Assembly (NCBI RefSeq): GCF_026341275.1
Contig: NZ_JAIFZO010000002.1
Coordinates: 8,400,118 to 8,464,117, forward strand
Direction: 5' to 3'
Length of the DNA stretch: 64,000 bases
Source: Streptomyces ortus
Lineage (GTDB): Bacteria > Actinomycetota > Actinomycetes > Streptomycetales > Streptomycetaceae
Under the pieces are notes generated by a model, which was not told the origin of the DNA, made no database searches, and saw only the letters and a list, made by a program, of their open reading frames with translations. The position numbers and the translations under genes were made by a program. Below are positions 24,258 to 33,487 of this stretch, piece by piece; within the stretch, counting starts at the first letter, position 1; each line of letters opens with the position of its first letter.

Positions 24258-27011
24258 TCACGCACCGGAGCCCCGCCCCGCCCCGGCGGACTGCCGACGG
24301 CGCACGGTGAACTTTCCCAGCTCCCACAGTGCCAGCAGGGCCAGCGGTGGCAGCAGCGCCCAGCCGAACTGGCCGAGGTGGAGCGGTGTGGTGCCCAGGA
24401 TGCGGTTGAAGACGTCGCTCTGTACCACCAGCACGGCGAGGACGCCCTCGACCAGCAGTGTCCGGTTGAGCTGCCTGCTGTCGAAGGTGTCCGTGCGCAG
24501 TACCGTCCCGAGAGGGCTGCGGCATTCCAGCGCGGAGACGATCAGACAGAGCGCGAACGCGGTCAGGGCGATCGAGTTGCCCACGGCGGCGGAGTCGTAG
24601 CGTTTTTCGCCGAGGACGAGCACGCCCAGCAGCGCGGCGGCGGTGAACGTCCCCGCGAGGCCGACCGTCACCATCAGCGGATGCGTCATCACCGGCTCGC
24701 CGCGTGGCCGCGGACGGCGTGTCATCAATGTGGGGCTCACTCGGTCGAAGCCCAGCGAGAAGCCGAAGGCGGCGTTGACGAAGAAGTGGATCCACAGCAC
24801 CTGGGCGGGGGTGAACGGCTCTCCGTCCGCGATGTCGAACAGGACCGCGCCGAGGAACACCAGCACGAACACGACGAGCAGGATCAGTACGAACCGGATG
24901 TACTTGGTGAGGTTGTCGTAGATTTTACGGCCCTGCTCCACGGCGAACACGATCGTGGCGAAGTCGTCGTCGGAGAGGATCATCCGCCCCGCGTTCTTCG
25001 CGACGTCCGTGCCGGAGCCCATCGCGATGCCGATGTCGGCAGCCTTGATGGCGGGGGCGTCGTTGACACCGTCCCCCGTCATCGCTACCACGTCGCCCCG
25101 CTGCTTCAGCGTGTCCGCCAGCAGCACCTTGTGCTCGGGCGCCACCCGGCCGAGTACCCCGATGCGGTCGACGTGGGACAGCCGGTCCGCCTCGCTCAGG
25201 GCCGCGAAGTCGCCACCCAGCATCGCCTCGCCCTCGATGCCGACCTGCCGGGCCACGGCGGCACCGGTGACCACATCGTCACCGGTCACCATCCGCACCC
25301 GTACACCCGCGGCCTGGGCGGCGGCGACCGCCTCGCGCGAGCTGTCGCGCGGCGGGTCGACCATCCCCACCAGGGAGGTCACCCGCAGCCCGGCGACGTA
25401 CGCCAGAAGATCGCCGTCCGCGTGGAACTCCGCCGGGTCCAGGTCCAGATCCCGGGCGGCGGCGGCCATCACCCGGCGTCCGGCCCGCCCCATCCGCTCC
25501 ATCTCCTCCTGCGCGCGCCGGCGCAGCGCGTCGTCGAACGGGATGCTCTCCCCGGCCGACAGTGCTGTCTCGGAGCGTTCCAGCACGGCGGGCGCGGCGC
25601 CTTTGACGAAGCAGCGCACCACGTCCCGGCCCTTGGCGTCCCGGGCCGCGTGGAAGGTCGCCATCAGCTTGTAGGCGGGGTCGAAGGGCAGCGTCGCGAG
25701 CCGCGGCAGCCGCGCACGGGTCTCCCTCACGTCGAGGCCGCACTTGTGCCCGAGGACGACCAGAGCACCCTCCGTCGGGTCGCCGACGACCCGCCCGTCG
25801 TCCGTGAGGGTGGCGTCGTTGGCGACCAGATACGGCAGGATCGCCCCCTCGATCTGCGGTGCGCCGCCCGCCGCGTGCCGGACCTGGCCTTCAAGCCCGT
25901 ACCCGGTGCCGGAGACGGTGTACCGGTCGTAGGCGTCCACCACCTCGACGACCGTCATCTGGTTCATCGTCAGCGTGCCGGTCTTGTCGGAGTTGATCGC
26001 CGAGACGAAACCCAGGGTCTCCACCGACGGCAGGTCCTTGACGATCGCGTGCCGCCGGGCGAGATCCAGCCCACCGAGCGAGAGGATCGTCTGCGTCACC
26101 GTCGGCAGCGCCTCCGGCACGGCGGCGATCGCCAGCGACACCGCGCTCACGAACAGCACGTCCCACGCCTCGCCCCGCTCCCGGCCCAGCCAGAACATGA
26201 TGATCATGGTGAGGCCGGCCGCACCGACGATCCACAGGGTCAGCCGGTCCAGCTCCCGGGTGAGCGGCGAGGGCTCGCGCCGGGTCGCCGACAGCATCCC
26301 GGAGATCCGGCCCAGCTCGGTGCCGGCCCCGGTCGCGGTGACCACGAGGACCCCGCTGCCGTGGGTGACGGGGGTGTTCATGAACGCCATGTCCGACTGC
26401 TCGCCGGGCCCCGGGGCCGCGCTGTGCACCACGGTGGTGTCCTTGGCGGCGGGCACGCTCTCCCCGGTCAACGCCGACTCGTCGATCTGCAGCGCGGCGG
26501 TTGCCACCAGCCGCCCGTCGGCGGGCACTTCGTCCCCCGCGCTCAGCAGCACCACGTCGCCGACCACGACCTCCTCGGCGGGGATCTCCCGCTCCGTCCC
26601 GTCCCGCCGCACCCGCGCGGTGACCTTCGCCATCGCCTTCAAGGCGTTCATGGCGCTCTCCGCCTTGCCCTCCTGGCGCAGCCCGATGACGGCGTTGAGC
26701 AACGTCAGCGCCAGCAGCACCACCGCCGTGCCCCACTCCTGCACGAGCAGCGACACGACGGCACAGGCCACCAGGATGATCTGCATGTACGAGGTGTACT
26801 GGCCGGCGAACCGGCGCCAGCCGGGCACCGCCCGCTCCTCCGGCAGCGTGTTGGGCCCGTCCTCGGCCAGCCGCCGCTCGACCCGCTCGCCGCTCAGCCC
26901 CACGGCCGGATCGACGTCCAGCGCCGCGGCCACCTCCTCGGCCGTGCGCGCCCACCAGTCCCGCGCCGTCGGCGCGGCGGACGCGGCGTTCCCCGCCGCC
27001 TGCGCGGTCAT
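24258..27011 (-). CDS. P-type cation-transporting ATPase (Ca2+/PMR1-like, P2 type)
   Basis: The protein has 917 residues. The N-terminal cation ATPase domain (GLSGERVERRLAEDGPNTLP) is followed by TGES at 182-185, the membrane motif AAVPEALP near 300, the phosphorylation site DKTGTLT at 342-348, MVTGDDVVTGAAVARQVGI, and the hinge TGDGVNDAPAIKAADIGIAM. Four C-terminal helices complete about ten membrane segments. It pumps a divalent cation or similar ion. It starts at 27011, where ATG overlaps the PPK2 stop (TGATG), so it is the third gene of a PPK2 operon that may belong to a dormancy/energy-stress response. Confidence 0.9.
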   Translation of the reverse strand: MTAQAAGNAASAAPTARDWWARTAEEVAAALDVDPAVGLSGERVERRLAEDGPNTLPEERAVPGWRRFAGQYTSYMQIILVACAVVSLLVQEWGTAVVLLALTLLNAVIGLRQEGKAESAMNALKAMAKVTARVRRDGTEREIPAEEVVVGDVVLLSAGDEVPADGRLVATAALQIDESALTGESVPAAKDTTVVHSAAPGPGEQSDMAFMNTPVTHGSGVLVVTATGAGTELGRISGMLSATRREPSPLTRELDRLTLWIVGAAGLTMIIMFWLGRERGEAWDVLFVSAVSLAIAAVPEALPTVTQTILSLGGLDLARRHAIVKDLPSVETLGFVSAINSDKTGTLTMNQMTVVEVVDAYDRYTVSGTGYGLEGQVRHAAGGAPQIEGAILPYLVANDATLTDDGRVVGDPTEGALVVLGHKCGLDVRETRARLPRLATLPFDPAYKLMATFHAARDAKGRDVVRCFVKGAAPAVLERSETALSAGESIPFDDALRRRAQEEMERMGRAGRRVMAAAARDLDLDPAEFHADGDLLAYVAGLRVTSLVGMVDPPRDSSREAVAAAQAAGVRVRMVTGDDVVTGAAVARQVGIEGEAMLGGDFAALSEADRLSHVDRIGVLGRVAPEHKVLLADTLKQRGDVVAMTGDGVNDAPAIKAADIGIAMGSGTDVAKNAGRMILSDDDFATIVFAVEQGRKIYDNLTKYIRFVLILLVVFVLVFLGAVLFDIADGEPFTPAQVLWIHFFVNAAFGFSLGFDRVSPTLMTRRPRPRGEPVMTHPLMVTVGLAGTFTAAALLGVLVLGEKRYDSAAVGNSIALTAFALCLIVSALECRSPLGTVLRTDTFDSRQLNRTLLVEGVLAVLVVQSDVFNRILGTTPLHLGQFGWALLPPLALLALWELGKFTVRRRQSAGAGRGSGA

Positions 27012-27925
27012 CAGCCGTGACTCCCGTCCGGCCTTTCGCTCTCCAACTGCTTGCGCACTATCCGCAGTTCGTGCCGGGCGGCGTCGTCGATCTCCGGATA
27101 CTGCGGGTCGAGTTCCATCAGCGTGTGGACGAGGACCGCCGCCGCGCAGGTCCGGGCGAACCACTTGTGGTCCGCGGGTACCACGTACCAGGGCGCCCAC
27201 GCGGTACTCGTCGCGGAGAGCATCGCGGAGAACGCCGACTGGTACGCGTCCCAGGAGGCGCGCTCCCGGACGTCCGCCGCCGAGAACTTCCAGTTCCGCT
27301 CCGACACGTCGATGCGTTTCAGGAACCTGACCCGCTGCTCCTCCCAGGAGAGGTTCAGGAACAGCTTGACGATCCGGAAGCCGTTGTCCGTCAGGTACCG
27401 CTCCCAGTCGTTGATCTCACGGTAGCGCCGGCGCCACAGCGCCTTGCCCGGACGGTCCGCCAGCCCCTGCCGCGCGAGCAGCTGCGGGTGCACCCGTACG
27501 ACGAGGACCTCTTCGTAGTAGGACCGGTTGAAGATGCCGATCTCCCCGCGGCTGGGGAGCCGGCAGGCGTAGCGCCACAGGTAGTCGTGGCCCAGTTCCT
27601 CGGTCGAGGGCACCTTGAAGCCCGACACCCGCACACCCTGCGGGTTCACACCGCTCATGACGTGCCGGATGGTCCCGTCCTTGCCGCCGGCGTCCAGCGC
27701 CTGCAGGCACAGCAGCACGCCGTGGCTGCCCTGCGCGGCCAGCCTGCGCTGGTGGTCGGCGAGCAGCGTGACACCGGTACGGAGCAGTTCCCGGCCCTGT
27801 TTCTTGTTCGCTATGCCGGCGCGGTGCCCAGGATCGAAGTCCTCGGCCAGATGCACCTTGCGCCCGGGGTCCACCCGCAGCGGGGCGATGAACTCGGCGA
27901 TCCGCTTCGCCTGTTTGTCCTTCAT
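27011..27925 (-). CDS. ppk2: Polyphosphate kinase 2 family protein
   Basis: The protein has 304 residues. Walker A is LQALDAGGKDGTIRHVMSG, the lid/Walker B region is GEIGIFNRSYYEEVLVVRVHP, and NLSWEEQRVRFLKRID follows. This is the one-domain PPK2 layout. It transfers phosphate between polyphosphate and nucleotides, regenerating ATP/GTP. ATG 27925 overlaps the stop of the small membrane protein (ATGA), and its own stop overlaps the ATPase start, giving a tightly coupled three-gene operon that links polyphosphate to ion transport. Confidence 0.9.
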   Translation of the reverse strand: MKDKQAKRIAEFIAPLRVDPGRKVHLAEDFDPGHRAGIANKKQGRELLRTGVTLLADHQRRLAAQGSHGVLLCLQALDAGGKDGTIRHVMSGVNPQGVRVSGFKVPSTEELGHDYLWRYACRLPSRGEIGIFNRSYYEEVLVVRVHPQLLARQGLADRPGKALWRRRYREINDWERYLTDNGFRIVKLFLNLSWEEQRVRFLKRIDVSERNWKFSAADVRERASWDAYQSAFSAMLSATSTAWAPWYVVPADHKWFARTCAAAVLVHTLMELDPQYPEIDDAARHELRIVRKQLESERPDGSHG

Positions 27926-28203
27926 GAGAGACCTCGCAACCATTGGTAGAGGCTCTCCCGGCGCACCCCGCACCCGCCCCGGACGACCAGCCCGTACCGG
28001 GCGATCAGCGTCATCGACCACAGGAGGGAGTACGGGATCGGCGGGAGGTTCACGGTGATCGCCAGGGCGGCGACGAGCACGCCTGCGATCCGGGCCCAGG
28101 TCACACCGGCGAACAGACCGGCACCGACGACGACCGGAGTGACCCCGACGACCGCCACCCGGCCGGCCTCGGGGTACCGGTACCGGGCGCTGGTGTCCGC
28201 CAT
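27922..28203 (-). CDS. Small two-helix membrane protein of the PPK2 operon
   Basis: The protein has 93 residues with two hydrophobic segments (VAVVGVTPVVVGAGLFAGVT and AGVLVAALAITVNLP) and a basic C-terminal tail. GGAGG precedes the ATG at 28203. Its stop overlaps the PPK2 start. I recognise no family. Position suggests an accessory of the ion pump or a membrane anchor. Confidence 0.7.
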   Translation of the reverse strand: MADTSARYRYPEAGRVAVVGVTPVVVGAGLFAGVTWARIAGVLVAALAITVNLPPIPYSLLWSMTLIARYGLVVRGGCGVRRESLYQWLRGLS

Positions 28204-28362
28204 GGCGAACCTCCGTGCTCGGGAGCGGGTGCGGTATGCACCGCCGTCCACCGAAAACTGCCCCGGCCCGCCGCTAGGGGCATCACCCTCCCCGGGTGAC
28301 GCCCGGGTCGCCTGAAGGCCGAGCGTGCACCTCGTCACGTCGCCGGCCCGGCCCGGACCAGT

Positions 28363-28386
28363 TCAACGATCGACACTGATCGTTGA
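28363..28386. promoter_or_regulatory. Inverted repeat between two minus-strand genes
   Basis: TCAACGATC (28363-28371) and GATCGTTGA (28378-28386) are perfect nine-base arms around a six-base centre. It lies 12 bases after the stop of the secreted hypothetical gene and 160 bases before the PPK2 operon. It could be a terminator of the former or an operator of the latter. The lack of GC-richness and of a T-run favours an operator. Confidence 0.5.
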
Positions 28387-28398
28387 GGGGGGAGGGCA

Positions 28399-28959
28399 CT
28401 ACTTCACCGCGTGCACGTGCAACTCGCTGAGGAAGGAGCGTACTTCTGTGGCCGTTTGCCCCGGAGTGGGCCGTGGGCCGGAGGTGACGACCGGCTGGGC
28501 GGTGACGAGGGCCGTGCCGTTGCCCCAGAGGCAGCGGGAGCTGGTGGTGCCGTTGACCGCGTACTGCACGCAGAGCAGCTTTCCCGCGATGGGGCCGGGG
28601 TCGTAGCTCTTCGCCTCGCCTGACTCGACGGAGGTGCCGAGGATCATGGAAATGACGTCGTCGCCCTTGCCGGCATCTGACACGTCGGCGACGGGGTCGA
28701 GGTCTACAGTGATGATGAAGGATTTCCTGTCGTCCGCCCGCAGGTAGGTGGCGTGCGCTGTTTCTGTCGTCGGGTCGAGGTTCTCCCCGATACCCGTCTT
28801 GTCCCACAGGGATTCACCGGGGCCTGCGAGCCGATAGTCACCGAACGCGGACGGCATCTCGGCCGTGTACCGTACCGGCGGCTCGTCTTCGCCCCGGGTA
28901 GCGATCCAGACCGCGATCCAGACCGCGGTCGAGACCGCGGCGAGCAGCGCGACCCCCAT
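28399..28959 (-). CDS. Single-pass membrane-anchored protein of unknown function
   Basis: The protein has 186 residues from ATG 28959. A hydrophobic segment (VALLAAVSTAVWIAVWIAT) is followed by an extracytoplasmic domain of about 155 residues with two Cys (near LLCVQYAVNGTTSSRCLWGN) that could pair. No family is recognised. Upstream in the same frame there is a basic stretch (HRRARRKKIGGA) that would make a good cytoplasmic N-terminus but has no start codon before a stop. The true start or a small sequence change is therefore open. Confidence 0.65.
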   Translation of the reverse strand: MGVALLAAVSTAVWIAVWIATRGEDEPPVRYTAEMPSAFGDYRLAGPGESLWDKTGIGENLDPTTETAHATYLRADDRKSFIITVDLDPVADVSDAGKGDDVISMILGTSVESGEAKSYDPGPIAGKLLCVQYAVNGTTSSRCLWGNGTALVTAQPVVTSGPRPTPGQTATEVRSFLSELHVHAVK

Positions 28960-29200
28960 CGCTCCGCCGATCTTCTTGCGTCGCGCGCGACGGTGCTCAT
29001 TTCACGAGACCGGCGCCGCTCCGCAACGCTTTGTCGTTTGCCCGGCGTTGCGGGCTGTCCTTCACAGCGTGGTGCGTGAGGGCTGACAGCCGGTGATCCC
29101 AGCGGCATGCCGTCTTCATGAGGTACGCGCACCCAGGTAGAGGGGGTTCATCGGGCGGCGTTGGCGGCGGTGCGGTTCGTGCGTGCTGGTTGTGGTGCGC

Positions 29201-29812
29201 TCAGGTGTCGAGGTTCAGCCGGCACGGCCGGGTTGTCGCAGGGTGGATCCGGGTGTCCAGGAAGAAATTTCGGTCCCCGGCACACGCGACCGCCACCCGG
29301 TAGTGCTCGACGTCGACATCGTGCACGCGGTGGACGACACCGGTCCGGCTCACGGTGGTGTGCCGACTGCGAGCTGTGCCCAGGGGAACCGGCCAGTGAC
29401 GAGGGTCGGCCCGGAGCCCGACGCCCACCGCTTTGAGGACGGCTTCCTTGCGGACCCACCATCCGACGATCCCGTCCAGCCCGTAGCGTTGAAGGTCGGC
29501 GCGCTCTTTCTCCGACATGAAGCGGGAAAACGCCTCGGGGTTCACCCGCCGGTGCAGGATCTCCGCGTCCACGCCCAGTCTGCGGCTTTCTCCCACGGCC
29601 ACGGCCAGCAGCCCCGTGCAGTGGGACAGCGAGAACTCGATCCGCGCACCGGTGGGACGGCCGACATACGGGCGTCCAGCCGTGGTCCTCAGCAGCGTGA
29701 GCTCGTTGTCGGCGCAGCCGATGTGTTCCCGCAGAACGGATCTGACCAGCGAGTTCTTGGAATGTCCGGATCCGGTCCTGAGCAGATGGAGCTCGACGGG
29801 CCGGTCACTCAT
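29201..29812 (-). CDS. 4'-phosphopantetheinyl transferase, Sfp type
   Basis: The protein has 203 residues. Sfp motifs are in place: RIEFSLSHCTGLLAVAVG (motif 1), LGVDAEIL (Mg-binding GVDxE), and WWVRKEAVLKAVGVGL (WxxKEAxxKA). It transfers the 4'-phosphopantetheine arm of CoA to a conserved Ser of carrier proteins. As the last gene of the PKS operon, overlapping the MaoC gene by eight bases, it should activate the free ACP and the AT-fused ACP of this cluster. Confidence 0.88.
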   Translation of the reverse strand: MSDRPVELHLLRTGSGHSKNSLVRSVLREHIGCADNELTLLRTTAGRPYVGRPTGARIEFSLSHCTGLLAVAVGESRRLGVDAEILHRRVNPEAFSRFMSEKERADLQRYGLDGIVGWWVRKEAVLKAVGVGLRADPRHWPVPLGTARSRHTTVSRTGVVHRVHDVDVEHYRVAVACAGDRNFFLDTRIHPATTRPCRLNLDT

Positions 29813-30227
29813 CGGCTTGTGAGGTCCCGGCCTTCGCGGGAGCCGGGGGTTCGGGGGGAATCGAGCAGCCGATCGTGCCCCGGCCGATGAGCCCGCCGTG
29901 CTGGTCGCGGATGGTGAAGTCGGCTTCCAGAAGGACCCCGAGGCGCCCGCCGGCCTGTGCCGCAGTGATCTCGATGCGGGTCTCCACCACGTCATCGGCG
30001 TAGGCGGGGGCAAGGAGCTCGACGGTGATCCGATGCCCCAGCGCGCTGGTACCTCCCAACATCGCCAGCGTCGAGAGCAGGTAGGCGCCGTGTGCCACGG
30101 GCCGGCCGGGATGCTGTGTCAGGTGGTGCGCGGCCAGGTCCGCGGTGAGTTCCCCGAACGCGCTGATCATCCTTGGGTGGATCCGCCGTTTGACGACGAA
30201 GACGTCACCGACGCGCGGCGCTGTCAT
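29805..30227 (-). CDS. MaoC-like hotdog (R)-hydratase/dehydratase
   Basis: The protein has 140 residues of the hotdog fold, with GRPVAHGAYLLSTL, the MaoC element following the catalytic segment. The catalytic segment itself reads FGELTADLAAHH, a loose version of FSGDxNPxH with the Asp and His still available. It would dehydrate 3-hydroxyacyl thioesters to 2-enoyl thioesters. The start overlaps the megasynthase stop (ATGA), and the stop overlaps the PPTase start. It may serve the chain or the crotonyl-CoA step of the C4-unit route. Activity is uncertain because the motif is degenerate. Confidence 0.75.
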   Translation of the reverse strand: MTAPRVGDVFVVKRRIHPRMISAFGELTADLAAHHLTQHPGRPVAHGAYLLSTLAMLGGTSALGHRITVELLAPAYADDVVETRIEITAAQAGGRLGVLLEADFTIRDQHGGLIGRGTIGCSIPPEPPAPAKAGTSQADE

Positions 30228-33200
30228 CGCGTGCCGGCTTCCGCACGTGGCCGGTCCGGGCGCGGGGCCAGCCGGAGCCCGTCCACCCGGGCCAGGACCG
30301 TGCCGTCCGGGGCGAGGGCGAGTTGTTGTCGTTCCTGGTCCGAGGCCGCTGTGCCGTTGAGGTGGTGCAGCTCGACGGCGGAGCCGAAGAGACCGGCCAG
30401 GACGATGTCGTTGCCTTGGGTGTTGAGCGTGACCTTCCGCATCCCCAGAGGGACAGCGGGGACGTCCGCGGCGCCGTCCGGACCGCACAGTTGCCCGGTG
30501 CGTAGCAGGGCGTCCAGCAGGATTGCCGGTGTGCGGAACCTCGCGTAGGCGGGGTGCGACGGGCCGGCTACGGGGTGCCAGCGGGCGGATCCCCCGCTGT
30601 CGTGGAGCCGCAGGTCGCGCAGCGAATCGAAGGCGCCGCTGAGACGGTGCGCAGCGTGGCCGGCGCAGTACACGTCCGCCACGGTGGCCGCTTCGTCGGG
30701 GGCTCGGCGGGCGTCTTCCCAGAAGGGGCGCTGCGGGAGGTAGGAGCCCAGCACCACGCGAGTGGTCATGTGCGTGCGGTCCACGTGCACGACGCGTCCT
30801 GTGGGCAGGACGACGTCGCTGAGGAGGCGGACCTCGACGACCGCCCGGCCCGGTGCCCGCTCGACGAGGTCGGTGACCGCTTTCAGGACCAGGGGTGGAC
30901 GGCCGGCGGCCGGCAGCCGTACGAACGCTTCGAAGGACACGTCGTGGAAGGAGCGGGGCACCAGGCCCTCGACGGCCGCGGTCGCGGCCTGGGCCGCCAG
31001 CTCGATCAGGACGGTGCCCGGCATGGTGGGACGACCGTCGACGACGTGGTCCTCCAGGAACGAGTCCAGGCGCCCGTCCAGGGGGATGAGCCAGCGTGCG
31101 TGCCGGGGTGTTCTCGTCTCAAGTTGCCGGAGGAAGAAAAAGGGACGGTCGGCCGTGCTCGCGGGGGCGGAGGGGGTGGGGAGTGTCCGCGGTGTGCTCA
31201 GGGTGAGCACGGGGGTGTGTGGTGAGGCCCGCGGAGCGATGTGCGTCGTGGGAGCGTCCGACACCAGGGCTCGGAGGATCCGAACGGCGCCTTCGCCGCC
31301 GAGGAAGCCGCCGAATTCTGGTTCGAGGGGCTCTTGTCGCCGGGGGCCCAGTGGTCCTCGGCCCACGACGGCGAGTACGGGCAGCCCTTCGCGTTCCGCG
31401 GTGTCACGCCGGGCCAGGCAGAGGGCGAACGCGCCTTCCCGCAGCCGCTGGCCGCGGGCCGGTTCCAGGAACGTCGCGCCGTGTACCGCGTTGGCCGCGA
31501 CGCCGAAGACGAGAGCCAGGTCGATGCTGCCGCCGAGAAGTTGCAGCCGCGCGGCGTCGACGGCGGCCAGCACCGAGTCGGTGCCCGCCTCGTAGCTCAG
31601 GGCGGGGCCGTGCAGATCGTGCTGGACGGACACGCGTGAGGCGGTGATGCAGCACAGCAGGCTCGTATAGGTGTCGGAGACGGCCCGAGGGATGTCGGTG
31701 CGGATCTTCCGGGTGAACTGTGCGGCGGTGAGGCGCTGCGGGCCGGGGAGCAGACCTGGACCGTAGCGGCGTGCCAGGTCGTCCAGGCCGGCCCGCAGCG
31801 TGTACTCGACGCTGTTCCTGGTCGGCCCCAGGTGGCCGAGGTAGACGCCGGTGCGGGGCGCCAACGTCTTGAGCGGTGGGCCGATCTGTCCGGCAAGGCC
31901 GTGAGCGCTGTCCAGGATCGTCAGCTGAGAGGCGTCAAGGGTGGCGAACGTGGTGGGTGGCAGGCGGCAGGCTTCGAAGGGCGGCGGCGGGTAGGGGACG
32001 GGAAACGTGTCGGGCCACTGCTGTGCACCGCCGCCCAGCCATCGGGTGACCGCTCGCCGGTCGGGTGCGCCGGGCAGGTGTGCGTGCCAGGCGGTGAGCA
32101 CGATGTCGGTGTCCGGTGTCGTGGGTGGCGTGTACGCCGCGGGCACACGATCGCTGACGACCAGGCATCCGTTGTTGCCGCCGAGCCCGTAAGCGCACAC
32201 GGCCATCGTGCGGGTCCTGCCGTCGTGCGCCGGCCAGTCGACGTCCGACGTGGGAATGGTCAGGGCGCCGTCCTTCAGCAGTGCCGGGTCGACGACCTGC
32301 TCGAACTGACGCTGTGCCGGGATCTTCGCGTGCCGCAGTACGAGGAGTCCGTGGATGAGGGAGGCCACGCCCGCGGTCCAGCCGGTGTGGCCGATGAGCG
32401 ACTTGTTGGAGCTGACGTGCCATCGGGCCCGGCCCGCGGCGATGTCGCCGAGCATGCGTAGTTCCGCCTCGTCCCCGACGACGGTCCCGGTTCCGTGGGC
32501 CAGGATCAGCTCGACCTCGGAGGGCGTGACCGCGGCGGTGCGAAGGGCCCGCTGTACCGCCAGTTGCTGGCCCGCCGGGTTAGGGGTGACGATCGAGGCG
32601 CCGCGCCCGTCCGTGGAGGCGGCGGTTCCCGCGATGACGCCGTGGATCCGGTCGCCGTCCGCGACGGCGCGGCTGTGTCGTTTGAGGACGACCAGGCCCG
32701 CGCCTTCACCGAACACGGTGCCGGCGGCGGCGTGGTCGAACGGGCGGACAGCGCCGTCGCGGGCGGCGGCCTTCATCACGCAGCACAGGATGTTCGTCAT
32801 GCGGTTGAGCACGAAGGAGCTCCCGCAGACGGCGATGTCGCATTCGTCCGCCCAGAGCGCCTTGACCCCCGCGTCGATGGCGTGCAGGGATCCGGCGCAC
32901 GCGCCTTGCAGGACGGAGATGTGGCACGTGTCCGGTGTCAGTCCTTGGGCGGCCAGGCGGACCTGGGCCGGGCTCAGGTAGGAGGCGGGGTCCTCGGTGG
33001 CGTGCGGGTAGAGCCGGCGCAGCGCGTTTTGGATGTCCGTGGTGTGTGAGGGGTGGTCGGACAGGGATGCGGCGGCCCGGTCGAGCAGCAGGGCTTCCTC
33101 GAAGCGCTGGGACGACTCGGCGGATGCGCCCACCGTCAACTGCCAGCGGTCGGTGTCTCGGAAGTTCATGCCGTCGATGGCCTGGCGAAGGCAGTGCCGC

Positions 33201-33487
33201 AGCCAGCGCCCGGCTTCGGGATCCAGGCCGCCGGGTGCTCCCTCGTCGGTTCCGGGATGGGGGCGGAAATCGGTGACGTATCCCATGTCCCGCAGGTAGA
33301 CGCGGTCTTCGGCGCCCATCTCGGGTGTGAAGAGCGTCTCCAGGTCCCAGCGTGCGTCGGGGGGCCGGAACTGCGGTACGCCTGAGCACAGGACGTCCCA
33401 GAACTCTTCGGGCGAGTTCGCCCCGGGGACCACCAGGCCCATCCCGATCACGGCGACTGCCTCGGCCGGGCGGCGGCGGCCGTTCAT
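30224..33487 (-). CDS. PfaC-like KS-CLF-DH polyketide synthase subunit (first)
   Basis: The protein has 1087 residues. The ketosynthase (about 10-425) has Cys197 in GACAGS, His331 in HGTGTVVGD and His367 in NKSLIGHTG. A second KS-fold domain (about 460-730) has YEAGTDSVL where the Cys motif should be, so the nucleophile is Gly and it is a chain-length-factor-like partner. A hotdog dehydratase region (about 820-1080) carries the canonical HVVDGRPTMP (HxxxGxxxxP) and Asp in LLDALLRTG. The order resembles PfaC of polyunsaturated-fatty-acid synthases, with one dehydratase pair. It condenses and dehydrates ACP-bound chains. ATGA overlaps join it to AT-ACP upstream and MaoC downstream. Confidence 0.85.
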   Translation of the reverse strand: MNGRRRPAEAVAVIGMGLVVPGANSPEEFWDVLCSGVPQFRPPDARWDLETLFTPEMGAEDRVYLRDMGYVTDFRPHPGTDEGAPGGLDPEAGRWLRHCLRQAIDGMNFRDTDRWQLTVGASAESSQRFEEALLLDRAAASLSDHPSHTTDIQNALRRLYPHATEDPASYLSPAQVRLAAQGLTPDTCHISVLQGACAGSLHAIDAGVKALWADECDIAVCGSSFVLNRMTNILCCVMKAAARDGAVRPFDHAAAGTVFGEGAGLVVLKRHSRAVADGDRIHGVIAGTAASTDGRGASIVTPNPAGQQLAVQRALRTAAVTPSEVELILAHGTGTVVGDEAELRMLGDIAAGRARWHVSSNKSLIGHTGWTAGVASLIHGLLVLRHAKIPAQRQFEQVVDPALLKDGALTIPTSDVDWPAHDGRTRTMAVCAYGLGGNNGCLVVSDRVPAAYTPPTTPDTDIVLTAWHAHLPGAPDRRAVTRWLGGGAQQWPDTFPVPYPPPPFEACRLPPTTFATLDASQLTILDSAHGLAGQIGPPLKTLAPRTGVYLGHLGPTRNSVEYTLRAGLDDLARRYGPGLLPGPQRLTAAQFTRKIRTDIPRAVSDTYTSLLCCITASRVSVQHDLHGPALSYEAGTDSVLAAVDAARLQLLGGSIDLALVFGVAANAVHGATFLEPARGQRLREGAFALCLARRDTAEREGLPVLAVVGRGPLGPRRQEPLEPEFGGFLGGEGAVRILRALVSDAPTTHIAPRASPHTPVLTLSTPRTLPTPSAPASTADRPFFFLRQLETRTPRHARWLIPLDGRLDSFLEDHVVDGRPTMPGTVLIELAAQAATAAVEGLVPRSFHDVSFEAFVRLPAAGRPPLVLKAVTDLVERAPGRAVVEVRLLSDVVLPTGRVVHVDRTHMTTRVVLGSYLPQRPFWEDARRAPDEAATVADVYCAGHAAHRLSGAFDSLRDLRLHDSGGSARWHPVAGPSHPAYARFRTPAILLDALLRTGQLCGPDGAADVPAVPLGMRKVTLNTQGNDIVLAGLFGSAVELHHLNGTAASDQERQQLALAPDGTVLARVDGLRLAPRPDRPRAEAGTR

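Noticed and set aside
24378..27020. 880-codon plus-strand frame opposite the P-type ATPase
   Set aside because: Pure antisense of a gene with complete P-type motifs; the product is His/Gly/Arg-rich with no recognisable domain.
28704..29132. Minus-strand frame beginning near 29132 over the membrane-anchored hypothetical
   Set aside because: Arg/Pro/Ser-rich antisense-like product in the wrong frame; the frame with a membrane helix and Cys pair is better.
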